Source of the DNA: Gammaproteobacteria bacterium
GTDB taxonomy: Bacteria > Pseudomonadota > Gammaproteobacteria > Chromatiales > Chromatiaceae
Direction: 5' to 3'
DNA: 32,939 nt
Assembly: GCA_020445405.1 (NCBI GenBank)
Contig: JAGRGQ010000042.1
Span: 1 to 32,939 of the forward strand
Below the pieces are notes generated by a model. It worked only from the letters and a program-made list of their open reading frames with translations, made no database searches and was not told the DNA's origin. The position numbers were made by a program, and so were the translations under genes. Of this stretch, positions 8,648-16,564 are shown piece after piece. Every line of letters starts with the position of its first letter. Position 1 is the first letter of the stretch.

Positions 8648-10756
8648 ATGGCCATTGATATGGGCGACGAGATTCTCCAGGATTTTCTGGTGGAAGCCGG
8701 TGAGATACTGGAGCATCTGAATGAGCAGCTTCTGGAACTGGAGCAGACCCCCGGCGACTATGATCTGTTGAATGCGGTTTTTCGCGGATTTCATACCATC
8801 AAGGGTGGTGCCGGCTTCCTCTCGATCGACTCCCTGGTCGAAGTGTGCCACCGTTCAGAAGACGTTTTCAATATTCTGCGCCAGGGCCAACGCCAGGTGG
8901 ATGCCGAGCTGATGGACGTAATGCTCAGGGTGCTGGATGTGGTTAACGGCATGTTTGGACTGGTCCGGGAGGGACAGGAACCCGAACACGCGGATCCGCA
9001 ATTGATCCAGACCCTGAGTCAGTTTGCTGTGCCGGCCGCCGAAGCGCCGCCGGAAGCCAGGGCAGCGGCGGAACCGGAAACGACGGCAACGGCGGTTTCA
9101 GTGGAACCACCGGCGGCCACCGGGAAATCCGAAGATATAACGGAAGCAGAGTTCGATGCATTGCTGGATGAGCTCCACGGCAAGGGCAAACACGGCGGTG
9201 TTCCCGGTCAGACCGCGGTTGCCGGGACGAATGGGAAAACGGCGGCGGATTCATCTCCGGACGAGATCACCGAGGCCGAATTCGAAGCGCTGCTTGATCA
9301 GCTTCATGGTCCCGGCAAGCATAACGGCGTACCGGGCGCGAAAGCCGCGGCAACCGGCGCCAGCCAGCCGAAGCGAAGTCAGCCAAAGCGGAAGATCGCA
9401 GCCAAAACCAGACCCCAACCGAAGCAGGCAGCCGCAGCCAAGTCCAAACCCCAATCGAAGCAGGCAGCCGCGGCAGGAGTAGAACCCACATCAACACAGC
9501 GCCCTGAAACAAAACCGGAGGAGAGCAGATCCGCTGCGGCACAGACTCAGGCGCTGCCGAAGGCAAATGCAAAGGTCTCTCCGCCGCCGGAAACCACGGT
9601 GCGGGTCGACACAGCCCGACTCGACGACATCATGAATATGGTGGGTGAACTGGTGCTGGTTCGAAACCGGCTGGCAACGCTGAAGTCCAGGCTGGGCGAC
9701 GAAGAGGTGGCCAACGCAGTCGCCAACCTGGATGTAGTGACCGCCGATTTGCAGAATTCGGTGATGAAGACCCGCATGCAACCGATCAAGAAGGTATTCG
9801 GACGCTTCCCCCGCGTGGTCAGGGATCTTGCCCGCAGCATGAACAAGGAGATCAACCTGGAAATGGCGGGGGAAGAGACCGATCTGGATAAGAATCTGGT
9901 GGAGGCACTTTCGGATCCAATGGTGCACCTGGTACGCAATGCGGTGGATCACGGCATCGAAACGCCGGATGAACGTGAGCAGGCCGGTAAGCCGCGCCAG
10001 GGCACGGTAATGCTGTCGGCCGCCCAGGAGGGGGATCATATCCTGCTCTCCATCAGCGACGACGGCAGAGGGATGGATGCGGATGTTCTGCGGCGCAAAG
10101 CGGTTGAAAAGGGGATGATGGACGCGGAGGCGGCGGCGCGCCTGGATGAAAAGGATTGCTACAATCTGATATTCCAGCCGGGATTCTCCACCAAATCCGA
10201 GATCTCCGACGTCTCCGGCCGCGGCGTGGGGATGGACGTGGTAAAGACACGCATCAGCCAGATGAACGGATCCGTGGATATCGATTCGGAACTCGGCAGG
10301 GGCAGCGTGATTACGATCAAACTGCCGCTTACGCTGGCGATCCTGCCGACGCTGATGGTGGTGCTGGGGGTCCAGTCCTTTGCGCTGCCGCTGTCGAGTG
10401 TGGTCGAAATTTTCAATCTCGATCTGCAGCGCACTCACGTGGTTGACGGCCAATTGACTATCATGGTCAGGGAACGGGCGTTGCCGTTGTTCTATCTGCG
10501 CAACTGGCTGATTCGAGGTGAGTCCGGTTCAGATCCAGCAAACCATGGCCACGTGGTTGTCGTGAACGTTGGCGGCAAGCAGGTGTGCCTGGTGGTCGAC
10601 TACCTTATCGGCCAGGAAGAGGTTGTGATCAAGCCGCTGGGCAGTTTACTTCAGGGACTGGAGGGCATGGCGGGAGCCACCATTACCGGCGACGGAAAGA
10701 TCGCACTGATTCTGGATATTCCGGGATTGATGAGAAAGTATGCCAGTCGCTATTGA
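8648..10756 (+). CDS. cheA: Chemotaxis histidine kinase CheA
   Basis: CheA phosphorylates CheY and CheB in response to chemoreceptors. Domains in order: HPt (P1) about residues 8-110, phosphorylated His49 in FHTIKGGAGF; a long Ala/Pro/Lys-rich linker (about 130-315) with no recognisable classical P2 domain; P3 dimerisation about 316-380 (TARLDDIMNMVGELVLVRNR); P4 ATPase about 380-570 with HLVRNAVDHGIE, DDGRGMD, GFSTK and GRGVGMDVVKT; P5 CheW-like about 570-700. The linker holds two near-identical 25-residue acidic motifs (163-187, 206-230), then a 12-residue tandem repeat. The motif resembles the segment that contacts ParP in Vibrio CheA, and parC/parP lie downstream. AAAGGCGG precedes ATG 8648. 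Confidence 0.96.
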   Translation: MAIDMGDEILQDFLVEAGEILEHLNEQLLELEQTPGDYDLLNAVFRGFHTIKGGAGFLSIDSLVEVCHRSEDVFNILRQGQRQVDAELMDVMLRVLDVVNGMFGLVREGQEPEHADPQLIQTLSQFAVPAAEAPPEARAAAEPETTATAVSVEPPAATGKSEDITEAEFDALLDELHGKGKHGGVPGQTAVAGTNGKTAADSSPDEITEAEFEALLDQLHGPGKHNGVPGAKAAATGASQPKRSQPKRKIAAKTRPQPKQAAAAKSKPQSKQAAAAGVEPTSTQRPETKPEESRSAAAQTQALPKANAKVSPPPETTVRVDTARLDDIMNMVGELVLVRNRLATLKSRLGDEEVANAVANLDVVTADLQNSVMKTRMQPIKKVFGRFPRVVRDLARSMNKEINLEMAGEETDLDKNLVEALSDPMVHLVRNAVDHGIETPDEREQAGKPRQGTVMLSAAQEGDHILLSISDDGRGMDADVLRRKAVEKGMMDAEAAARLDEKDCYNLIFQPGFSTKSEISDVSGRGVGMDVVKTRISQMNGSVDIDSELGRGSVITIKLPLTLAILPTLMVVLGVQSFALPLSSVVEIFNLDLQRTHVVDGQLTIMVRERALPLFYLRNWLIRGESGSDPANHGHVVVVNVGGKQVCLVVDYLIGQEEVVIKPLGSLLQGLEGMAGATITGDGKIALILDIPGLMRKYASRY
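9134..9208 (+). repeat. CheA linker motif copy 1 (putative ParP-contact/LID motif)
   Basis: Encodes CheA residues 163-187, with core ITEAEFDALLDELHG followed by KGKHGGVPG. It matches copy 2 at 21 of 25 residues. The similarity to the CheA localisation segment of polar-array bacteria is from memory of the family, not a computed alignment. Confidence 0.7.
9263..9337 (+). repeat. CheA linker motif copy 2 (putative ParP-contact/LID motif)
   Basis: Encodes CheA residues 206-230, with core ITEAEFEALLDQLHG followed by PGKHNGVPG. It lies 54 nt after copy 1. The DNA has diverged at many synonymous sites while the protein motif is kept, which suggests an old duplication under selection rather than a recent slippage event. 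Confidence 0.7.
9401..9472 (+). repeat. 36-bp tandem repeat (two units) in the cheA linker
   Basis: Two adjacent 36-bp units (9401-9436 and 9437-9472) differ at about five positions and encode AKTRPQPKQAAA and AKSKPQSKQAAA (CheA residues 252-275). The basic Ala/Pro/Lys composition indicates a flexible tether between the HPt/motif region and the kinase core. In-frame units of this type can vary in copy number between strains. Confidence 0.7.
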
Positions 10757-10835
10757 TTATGCAGCGATCCTCCTCCAACCCAAAGCGCCTGGCAGCGGTG
10801 GGATTTGACGCCGCGATGTACAACGGAAGTGTGTC

Positions 10836-11867
10836 ATGACGGGCAGTGTTCGCGTATTGGTGGTCGACGATTCGGTCTTCTTTCAACGGCGTATCATCGA
10901 CATACTTCAGCGGGATCCCGCTATCGAAGTGGTTGGACAGGCGGGTGATGGTCTGGCGGCCCTGGCGGCTGTGCGAAAACTGAAGCCGGATGTGATCACC
11001 ATGGACGTGGAGATGCCGGTACTGGATGGCATCAACGCCGTAAAGCGAATCATGGCGGAGTGCCCGACGCCGATAATCATGCTTTCCGCGTTCACTCAGG
11101 AGGGCGCCAAAGCAACCCTGAACGCGCTGGAAGCGGGCGCTGTCGATTTTCTCCCCAAACAGCAGAATGGCAGAAGCTTACCCGATCTGATTTCGCAACT
11201 GCTGCCGCAGCGCGTACACGCATTGAGCAGGAAGCACCGGATTCCGTTTAAGGCGGTGCCGCAGCAGCGGCAGCCGATTCGGGAACACAGGCGTACGGGG
11301 CAGTACAAACTGGTAGTGATCGGTGCTTCCACCGGTGGCCCGGTGGCGATTCAGCAGCTGTTGTCGGTATTGCCTGCCGAGTTTCCGTTGCCGCTGCTGC
11401 TTGTGGTGCATATGCCGGAGAGTTTTACCCCTGCTTTCGCCGCGCGCCTGAATGCGCAGTGCAAAATCGCTGTAAAGGAGGCCCGGGACGGCGATACTCC
11501 GCAACCCGGGCATGCTTACCTCGCGCCCGGCGGGAAACAGATGCAACTGCAGCAACACGGCTCGAGAGTGGAGATCAGGATATACGAAGGTCTGCCTGAG
11601 CAGATGTACCGTCCCAGTGTGGATGTGACCCTGGGTTCGGCGGGAGCGGTATATCCTGGTGGAATTCTCGCCGTGGTTCTGACCGGGATGGGTGCCGATG
11701 GAAAACTGGCGGCGCAGCAGTTGAAGGCGGGCGGGTCCACAATATGGTCTCAGGACGAAGCCAGCTGCATTGTTTACGGTATGCCGCAGGCAGTTGAAAA
11801 AGCGGGATTGTCGGACAGGGTTCTGCCGCTGCATGAGATCGGCCCCCTGCTGATGAAAGCGGTTTAA
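10836..11867 (+). CDS. cheB: Chemotaxis protein-glutamate methylesterase CheB
   Basis: CheB demethylates and deamidates chemoreceptors during adaptation. The 343-residue product has an N-terminal receiver domain (D11, D12, phosphoacceptor D57, Lys in FLPK) and a C-terminal methylesterase domain. The catalytic triad is visible as S165 in GASTGGP, H192 in VVHMP and D288 in GMGADG. ATG 10836 has GGAAG 6 nt upstream. A 79-nt gap separates it from cheA. A cheR methyltransferase, its usual partner, is not in this window. Confidence 0.95.
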   Translation: MTGSVRVLVVDDSVFFQRRIIDILQRDPAIEVVGQAGDGLAALAAVRKLKPDVITMDVEMPVLDGINAVKRIMAECPTPIIMLSAFTQEGAKATLNALEAGAVDFLPKQQNGRSLPDLISQLLPQRVHALSRKHRIPFKAVPQQRQPIREHRRTGQYKLVVIGASTGGPVAIQQLLSVLPAEFPLPLLLVVHMPESFTPAFAARLNAQCKIAVKEARDGDTPQPGHAYLAPGGKQMQLQQHGSRVEIRIYEGLPEQMYRPSVDVTLGSAGAVYPGGILAVVLTGMGADGKLAAQQLKAGGSTIWSQDEASCIVYGMPQAVEKAGLSDRVLPLHEIGPLLMKAV

Positions 11868-11994
11868 TCCAGCCATACTGATGCGGCCCAGGGCGACGAG
11901 ATGAATCCTTCTACCTGTTATCGACAACCTCAACGCCGCATGACGCTGTCGGCTTGCAGTCTGCACCGCTCCGCGATGAGTGAGCCCGGCTGAA

Positions 11995-12735
11995 ATGGAC
12001 ATGCTCAGTATCGTCGGAATCCTGGTGGCGTTCGGTGCCATCATTGGCGGAAACGCGCTGGAAGGCGGGCAGGTAGATGCGCTGCTGAACGGACCGGCGC
12101 TGGTGATCGTCGTTGGCGGTACTTTGGGCGCCATCATGCTGCAATCCCCACTCTCTGTTTTTCTGCACGCGCTGCGGTTGGCCGGCGGCGTCTTCCGGCC
12201 CCCCGGTCATCAGATCAGTTCGGCCATTAAAAAACTGGTCAACTGGAGCAATGTGGCCCGCAAGGAGGGACTGTTGGGTCTGGAGACGATAGCGGAAAAC
12301 GAGCCGGATCTGTTTATGCGCAAGGGGATGCAGCTGCTTGTTGACGGCAGTGAGCCGGAAGTGATCCGCAGTATCCTGGAGGTCGAGGTGGACAACCGGG
12401 AACAGCTGGATCTGCTTGCGGCAAAGGTGTTTGAAGCAATGGGCGGGTACGCGCCGACTATCGGCATTATCGGCGCGGTGATGGGATTGATACACGTGAT
12501 GCAGAACCTGGCCGATCCCGGCCGTCTGGGCAGCGGCATTGCAACCGCATTCGTCGCGACCATCTATGGCGTCGGTATCGCCAATCTGTTCCTGCTCCCG
12601 TTTGGCAGCAAAATGAGAACCCTGGCGCTGCGCAAATCGCAATATCAGGAGATGGTTATCGAAGGGATAGTCTCTATCGCCGAGGGAGAGAACCCTCGGA
12701 ACATCGAGTCCAAATTGCAGGGGTATCTCGATTGA
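11995..12735 (+). CDS. motC: Flagellar motor stator protein MotC (MotA family)
   Basis: MotA-family subunit of the second, MotCD-type stator that powers flagellar rotation. Four membrane helices are seen (about residues 3-21, 33-52, 148-170, 180-202), with the cytoplasmic loop between helices 2 and 3. GGYAPTIGIIGAVMGLIHVM is characteristic, and the whole sequence runs parallel to Pseudomonas MotC. I chose ATG 11995 (MDMLSIVGIL, 246 residues) by comparison with that family. A GTG at 11980 would add five residues, and ATG 12001 is also possible. There is a 127-nt spacer after cheB with nothing obvious in it. Confidence 0.93.
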   Translation: MDMLSIVGILVAFGAIIGGNALEGGQVDALLNGPALVIVVGGTLGAIMLQSPLSVFLHALRLAGGVFRPPGHQISSAIKKLVNWSNVARKEGLLGLETIAENEPDLFMRKGMQLLVDGSEPEVIRSILEVEVDNREQLDLLAAKVFEAMGGYAPTIGIIGAVMGLIHVMQNLADPGRLGSGIATAFVATIYGVGIANLFLLPFGSKMRTLALRKSQYQEMVIEGIVSIAEGENPRNIESKLQGYLD

Positions 12736-12800
12736 CGGGGCATGCCGACAGTTTCAGGTTTACCGCAACACCCTTCCGCAACAGGGCGGGCAGTTGACTT

Positions 12801-13604
12801 ATGGCGCGCAGGAAGAGACAGGAGGAGCAGCACAGCCACGATCGCTGGCTTGTCTCCTATGCGGATTTCATTACGCTGCTGTTTGCTTTTTTTGTGGTCA
12901 TGTACTCCATTTCCTCGATTAACGAAGGTAAATATAGGGTGCTCTCCGACACACTGACCAACGCGTTTGTCACCCCGGCCCAGAGCATGAATCCGATACT
13001 GGTTGGAGAACAGGTGCATTCGATCATTCCTCAGCCGGGTGATTTCGCGACACCTGAGCAGGTGACAGAGGAGCCCACCCAGCGGCCGCCGGACGAGAGC
13101 GAAGAGAGTGCGCTGGATCGGGTTCAGGCCAATCTGAATCTGGCGCTCGAGCCTTTCATCGATCAGGCGTTGGTCAAGGTGACCCGTACCGATCGCGGCA
13201 TCGAAGTCGAAATGAAGAGCGAGATGCTGTTCAAGAGCGGCAGTGCCACGCTCTCAAGAAGCGCCTTCACGGTGCTGAAAAAGGTGGCGGCACTTGTCAG
13301 ATCGGTACCCAACAGGATCAACGTGGAAGGCCATACCGACAACGTACCGATCAAGACCATCTCTTTCCCATCCAACTGGGAACTCTCTGCCGCCCGTGCA
13401 GCGAGTGTGGTCCATGTGCTGGCCAAGCTGGGCATCGAGCCGCCGCGCATGGCGGCAACGGGTTATGGCGAGCACCAGCCGATTGAGGAGAATGACAGCG
13501 AGGAGGGCCGCCAGTCCAACCGGCGGGTGGCGTTGGTGATAATGGCGGGAGAGTACGAGCGCAAGTTGGGCAGGATCGGCAAGGGAGCGGGAGAGCCCCG
13601 GTGA
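12801..13604 (+). CDS. motD: Flagellar motor stator protein MotD (MotB family)
   Basis: Proton-channel and peptidoglycan-anchor subunit pairing with MotC. The 267-residue protein has a short basic N-terminus, one membrane helix with the essential Asp22 (SYADFITLLFAFFVVMY), a linker, and an OmpA-like peptidoglycan-binding domain (about residues 145-250) with VEGHTDNVP and NRRVALVI. The stop codon overlaps the GTG start of parC by 4 nt (GTGA), so motD and parC are translationally coupled. Confidence 0.94.
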   Translation: MARRKRQEEQHSHDRWLVSYADFITLLFAFFVVMYSISSINEGKYRVLSDTLTNAFVTPAQSMNPILVGEQVHSIIPQPGDFATPEQVTEEPTQRPPDESEESALDRVQANLNLALEPFIDQALVKVTRTDRGIEVEMKSEMLFKSGSATLSRSAFTVLKKVAALVRSVPNRINVEGHTDNVPIKTISFPSNWELSAARAASVVHVLAKLGIEPPRMAATGYGEHQPIEENDSEEGRQSNRRVALVIMAGEYERKLGRIGKGAGEPR

Positions 13605-14392
13605 AAGTCTGGGCCCTGGCGAATCAAAAAGGGGGTGTGGGTAAAACAACGACCACGGTGACTCTGGGGGGCCTGCTGGCATCCTGGGGATTCCGGACCC
13701 TGATGCTGGACATGGATCCGCACGGCTCCCTGAGCGGCTACTTCCGGTATGATCCGGACACGTTGGAGCGCGGCACCTATGCGCTTTTCGAAGCTGCAAT
13801 AAACCAGCGTCCGGTTGATCCGGACTATCAGGTGCAGCCCACCGGTACCGAGGGTCTGGATCTGTTGCCGGCATCGGTGGCGCTTGCGGCGCTGGACCGG
13901 CAGGCTGGCCGCCGGCAGGGTATGGGACTGGTGCTGAAAAACGCAATACAGGCACTGGCGACCCGTTACGATCACGTCATCATAGATTGCCCGCCCATGC
14001 TCGGTGTACTGCTGATCAATGCACTTGCGGCCTGTGAGCAGTTGCTGATACCCGTACAAACCGAGTTTCTGGCATTAAAGGGTCTTGAACGGATGCTGCA
14101 CACGCTGCAGATGGTGCTGCGTTCGCGCCGCGGGACTCTGCCCCACCTGATTGTACCCACGATGTTCGACCGGAGAACCCGTGCTTCAATCGACAGTCTG
14201 CAACTGCTGCGCAGCCAATATGGCGGTGCAGTCTGGGAAGGTTTCATCCCGATCGATACCAGGTTCCGCGATGCCAGTTACGCCGGTATGCCGCCGTCAC
14301 TGTTCGACCCGCACTCCCGCGGTGTGGCCGCCTATTCGGCATTGCTGGAGAAGCTGCAGGGAGCGACGCCGGGGATGCGGGCGGCCGGATGA
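13601..14392 (+). CDS. parC: ParA-like ATPase ParC, polar positioning of chemotaxis arrays
   Basis: ParA/MinD-family ATPase of 263 residues with Walker A KGGVGKTTT at about residues 10-18, DMDPHGS in place of the commoner DxDPQ-type sequence, and Walker B IIDCPP. In Vibrio and Pseudomonas the orthologue at this position (between motD and the CheW-like gene) recruits chemosensory arrays to the old pole and partitions them at division. GTG 13601 overlaps the motD stop and has GGGAGAG just upstream. It could be mistaken for a chromosome-partition ParA, but there is no parB or parS nearby and the context is fully chemotaxis. Confidence 0.88.
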   Translation: MKVWALANQKGGVGKTTTTVTLGGLLASWGFRTLMLDMDPHGSLSGYFRYDPDTLERGTYALFEAAINQRPVDPDYQVQPTGTEGLDLLPASVALAALDRQAGRRQGMGLVLKNAIQALATRYDHVIIDCPPMLGVLLINALAACEQLLIPVQTEFLALKGLERMLHTLQMVLRSRRGTLPHLIVPTMFDRRTRASIDSLQLLRSQYGGAVWEGFIPIDTRFRDASYAGMPPSLFDPHSRGVAAYSALLEKLQGATPGMRAAG

Positions 14393-14419
14393 ATGCCCGC
14401 CATACGGTGATTTACCCAC

Positions 14420-15121
14420 ATGCAGCCAAAAAGCGTTCTGCATGAATACCTGGCCGATCTCCTGGGAGAACCCGCCGGCGGGTACTTTGAGGGGGCGGCC
14501 GGGGATATCCGGACTGTGGCATCCGCAACCGCGTTTGCCGATTGCCCGCATGGGTCCCGGAGCGAGCAACCCACAGCCGTAACGCAGCCGGTCGATATCG
14601 GAACCTGCGCCGGAGAGTGCAGTGCCGGACGGTCGGTAAAGGCGCCGCGTTGGCCCGTCGATGCCGCCGCATCCGGAATACCCGGCTGGGCAGTCGATCC
14701 GTTTCAGGTGCTGTTCATTCGCGCGCATGGGGTCGATCTTGCGCTGCCGCTGCACCAGCTCGATACCATCGTCCGCTGGAACGGGGCAGCGACATCGATA
14801 CCCGGTCAGCCCCGCTGGCAGATCGGCCTGATGCTGCACAAACAGCATAAGGTGAGTCTGGTCGACCTCTCCACTCTGATTATGCCGGAGCGCCAGGTGG
14901 TTGAAACACCGCCAGGGGGATATCTACTGCTGGTCGGCGGTGCGCGCTGGGGATTGGCTTGCGACAGTATCCAGCGGCCACGGTTGTTGCGGGGGGGCGA
15001 TGTGCGCTGGCGCAGGAACCGTGAAATCCGCCCCTGGTCGCACGGCGTCATTGTTGAAAACCTCACTGTATTGCTGAATATCGAAGCGTTATTGACGGTA
15101 TTGGGCACGAATGATGCATAA
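14420..15121 (+). CDS. parP: CheW-domain array-positioning protein ParP
   Basis: A 233-residue protein with a short N-terminal helix (KSVLHEYLADLLGEP), a low-complexity middle region (about 25-90) and a C-terminal CheW-like domain (about 95-230: FQVLFIRAHGVDLALPLHQL, then WQIGLMLHKQ). In polar-flagellated gammaproteobacteria this gene (PA1463 type) is ParP, which links CheA to ParC and keeps arrays polar. The start at ATG 14420 lacks a clear ribosome binding site. An upstream ATG at 14393 is in frame but stops after five codons. Confidence 0.85.
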   Translation: MQPKSVLHEYLADLLGEPAGGYFEGAAGDIRTVASATAFADCPHGSRSEQPTAVTQPVDIGTCAGECSAGRSVKAPRWPVDAAASGIPGWAVDPFQVLFIRAHGVDLALPLHQLDTIVRWNGAATSIPGQPRWQIGLMLHKQHKVSLVDLSTLIMPERQVVETPPGGYLLLVGGARWGLACDSIQRPRLLRGGDVRWRRNREIRPWSHGVIVENLTVLLNIEALLTVLGTNDA

Positions 15122-15190
15122 AGAAATTCATGCCCCCGGCGGCGCCTGAAAATTGACGGATGGATTCCCAAATCCAAAAGAGGTGGAGAT

Positions 15191-15673
15191 ATGACAGCAA
15201 CAGTTGCAGAGAGTACAGCCAACGATCCGGTGATCCAACTGGTGACCTTTCGCCTGGAAGACGAGACCTACGGGATCAACGTGATGCAGGTGCAGGAGGT
15301 GCTGCGCGTCAGTGAGATCGCACCGGTACCCGGCGCGCCGCCCTATGTACTCGGCATTATCAATCTGCGCGGCAACGTGGTGACGGTCATGGACACCCGC
15401 GGCAGGTTTGGTCTGCCGCCTGGCGAAATCGACGATTCCACCCGGGTTGTCATTATTGAATTGGAGAAACAGGTTATCGGTATGCTGGTCGACAGTGTGG
15501 CGGAAGTGGTCGACCTGCGTGCTTCGGAAATCGATTCGGCGCCGAATGTGGGTAACGATGAGAACTCCCGCTATATCCAGGGCGTAGCCACGCGTGGCAA
15601 CGAGTTATTGATCGTGGTCGACCTGAACAGAATGTTGTCGGAAGAGGAGTGGAGCGAAGTCAGCATGCTCTGA
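15191..15673 (+). CDS. cheW: Chemotaxis coupling protein CheW
   Basis: CheW couples chemoreceptors to CheA. The 160-residue product contains the standard SH3-like fold sequences QLVTFRLEDETYGINVMQV, LGIINLRGNVVTVMDTRGRF and VDSVAEVVDL. AGGTGGAG is 3-10 nt upstream of ATG 15191. It lies 69 nt after parP, keeping the parC-parP-cheW order known from related genomes. Confidence 0.96.
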   Translation: MTATVAESTANDPVIQLVTFRLEDETYGINVMQVQEVLRVSEIAPVPGAPPYVLGIINLRGNVVTVMDTRGRFGLPPGEIDDSTRVVIIELEKQVIGMLVDSVAEVVDLRASEIDSAPNVGNDENSRYIQGVATRGNELLIVVDLNRMLSEEEWSEVSML

Positions 15674-15765
15674 AGCCGGTCAATGACAGCCTGAACGAAG
15701 TGGTTCAGCCAGCGGTCGCGTGCAGGGTGCCGGGGACGGCATGAATGCTTTAAACGGAGCTTGAG

Positions 15766-15936
15766 ATGGCTGAGATCAAACAACCGGCGCCGGTCAAACC
15801 GGTGTGGCCGGTCGGACGGGAGCAGCGCCGGCCAAAGCGCAGTCCGCAGGATCAATCCAAAGCGGGCGAATCGAAGCGGCGAAAAGCGCCGCACGACCGG
15901 GAAGTGGAACAATCCGGTATCGATGAATATGTCTGA
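15766..15936 (+). CDS. Small Pro/Arg/Lys-rich conserved-context protein
   Basis: An intact 56-codon frame lies between cheW and the DUF2802 gene. ATG 15766 is preceded by GGAG at a 7-nt distance. The product starts MAEIKQPAPVKPVWPVG, has a very basic disordered centre (RREQ/RRPKRSPQ/SKRRKAPHD type) and ends in an acidic GIDEYV tail. The composition suggests an unstructured peptide that binds a partner through its ends. I recall short proteins of similar composition at this position in other polar flagellar clusters but cannot name a family. Function is unknown. It is real rather than chance by start signal, operon position (13 nt before the next gene) and composition. Confidence 0.6.
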   Translation: MAEIKQPAPVKPVWPVGREQRRPKRSPQDQSKAGESKRRKAPHDREVEQSGIDEYV

Positions 15937-15949
15937 AGAGTGAACAATT

Positions 15950-16336
15950 ATGTCAATACCCTGGATCATGGTGTCACTGACCTGCCTGTCGCTACTCGTT
16001 GTCCTGGTCGGGCTGGCGCTGCGTCTGCGACGCGCGCAGCTGGGCATCATTGAATTGAAGGCGCGCCTGGAGTCGGTCAACTGTGATTTGAGTGCGCTTT
16101 GTGCCGGCGCGGTGGGAGTCGATCGGCGGATGACTGCGTTGGAGGGGCAGAGCCGCAGACTGGACCAGCGCCAGGAGTCGCTGGAAAACCAGAGACAGCA
16201 TGCAACCCCTTACGGGGAGGCGATTCAGATGATCTATCAGGGAGCGACAGCCGCCGAACTGACGGCGAAGCTGGCTTTGAGTCGAAGTGAGGCCGAACTG
16301 ATGGTAATGCTGCACGGTGCCCGAAAAGCGAGTTGA
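15950..16336 (+). CDS. DUF2802 membrane-anchored coiled-coil protein
   Basis: A 128-residue protein with an N-terminal membrane helix (about residues 5-24), a coiled coil (about 30-85, rich in Leu, Glu, Arg and Gln) and a C-terminal segment resembling a helix-turn-helix (QMIYQGATAAELTAKLALSR, then SEAELMVMLHG). This layout matches DUF2802 proteins that close the gammaproteobacterial flagellar/chemotaxis block. Function is not established. It is the last gene of the plus-strand flagellar run, 13 nt after the small Pro/Arg-rich gene. Confidence 0.8.
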   Translation: MSIPWIMVSLTCLSLLVVLVGLALRLRRAQLGIIELKARLESVNCDLSALCAGAVGVDRRMTALEGQSRRLDQRQESLENQRQHATPYGEAIQMIYQGATAAELTAKLALSRSEAELMVMLHGARKAS

Positions 16337-16349
16337 TAGAGACAAGTCA

Positions 16350-16374
16350 CCGCCGCTGGAGATGGATCCGGCGG
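16350..16374 (+). terminator. Weak hairpin after the flagellar block
   Basis: CCGCCG (16350-16355) pairs with CGGCGG (16369-16374) across a 13-nt loop, followed by ATTTAAAA. It is the only inverted repeat I see between the DUF2802 stop and the next gene. There is no U tract, so intrinsic termination is doubtful. Confidence 0.2.
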
Positions 16375-16564
16375 ATTTAAAAGCGCAAAACCGATCCATC
16401 ACAATATCGCAGCCTGCCCTGAACGATCTCCGGTAAACCTCAGGTTAATGTCGAAAACCCCGGGATTGTCGTGTTTCCCATTTGCCATTAAGCTTCTCTT
16501 TTTCGCGGTACCCGCAATCAAATCCGCGCGACCGGTACTGCCACGAACGGGAGGGGAATATGCC

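Noticed and set aside
10585-10839. Plus-strand frame bridging the cheA end and cheB start
   Set aside because: It overlaps the cheA P5 domain in another frame, has no ribosome binding site and no recognisable sequence.
13601-14392. Chromosome-partition ParA near an origin
   Set aside because: No parB, parS-like repeats, gidA/gidB or dnaA nearby; the location between motD and a CheW-domain gene identifies the chemotaxis ParC.
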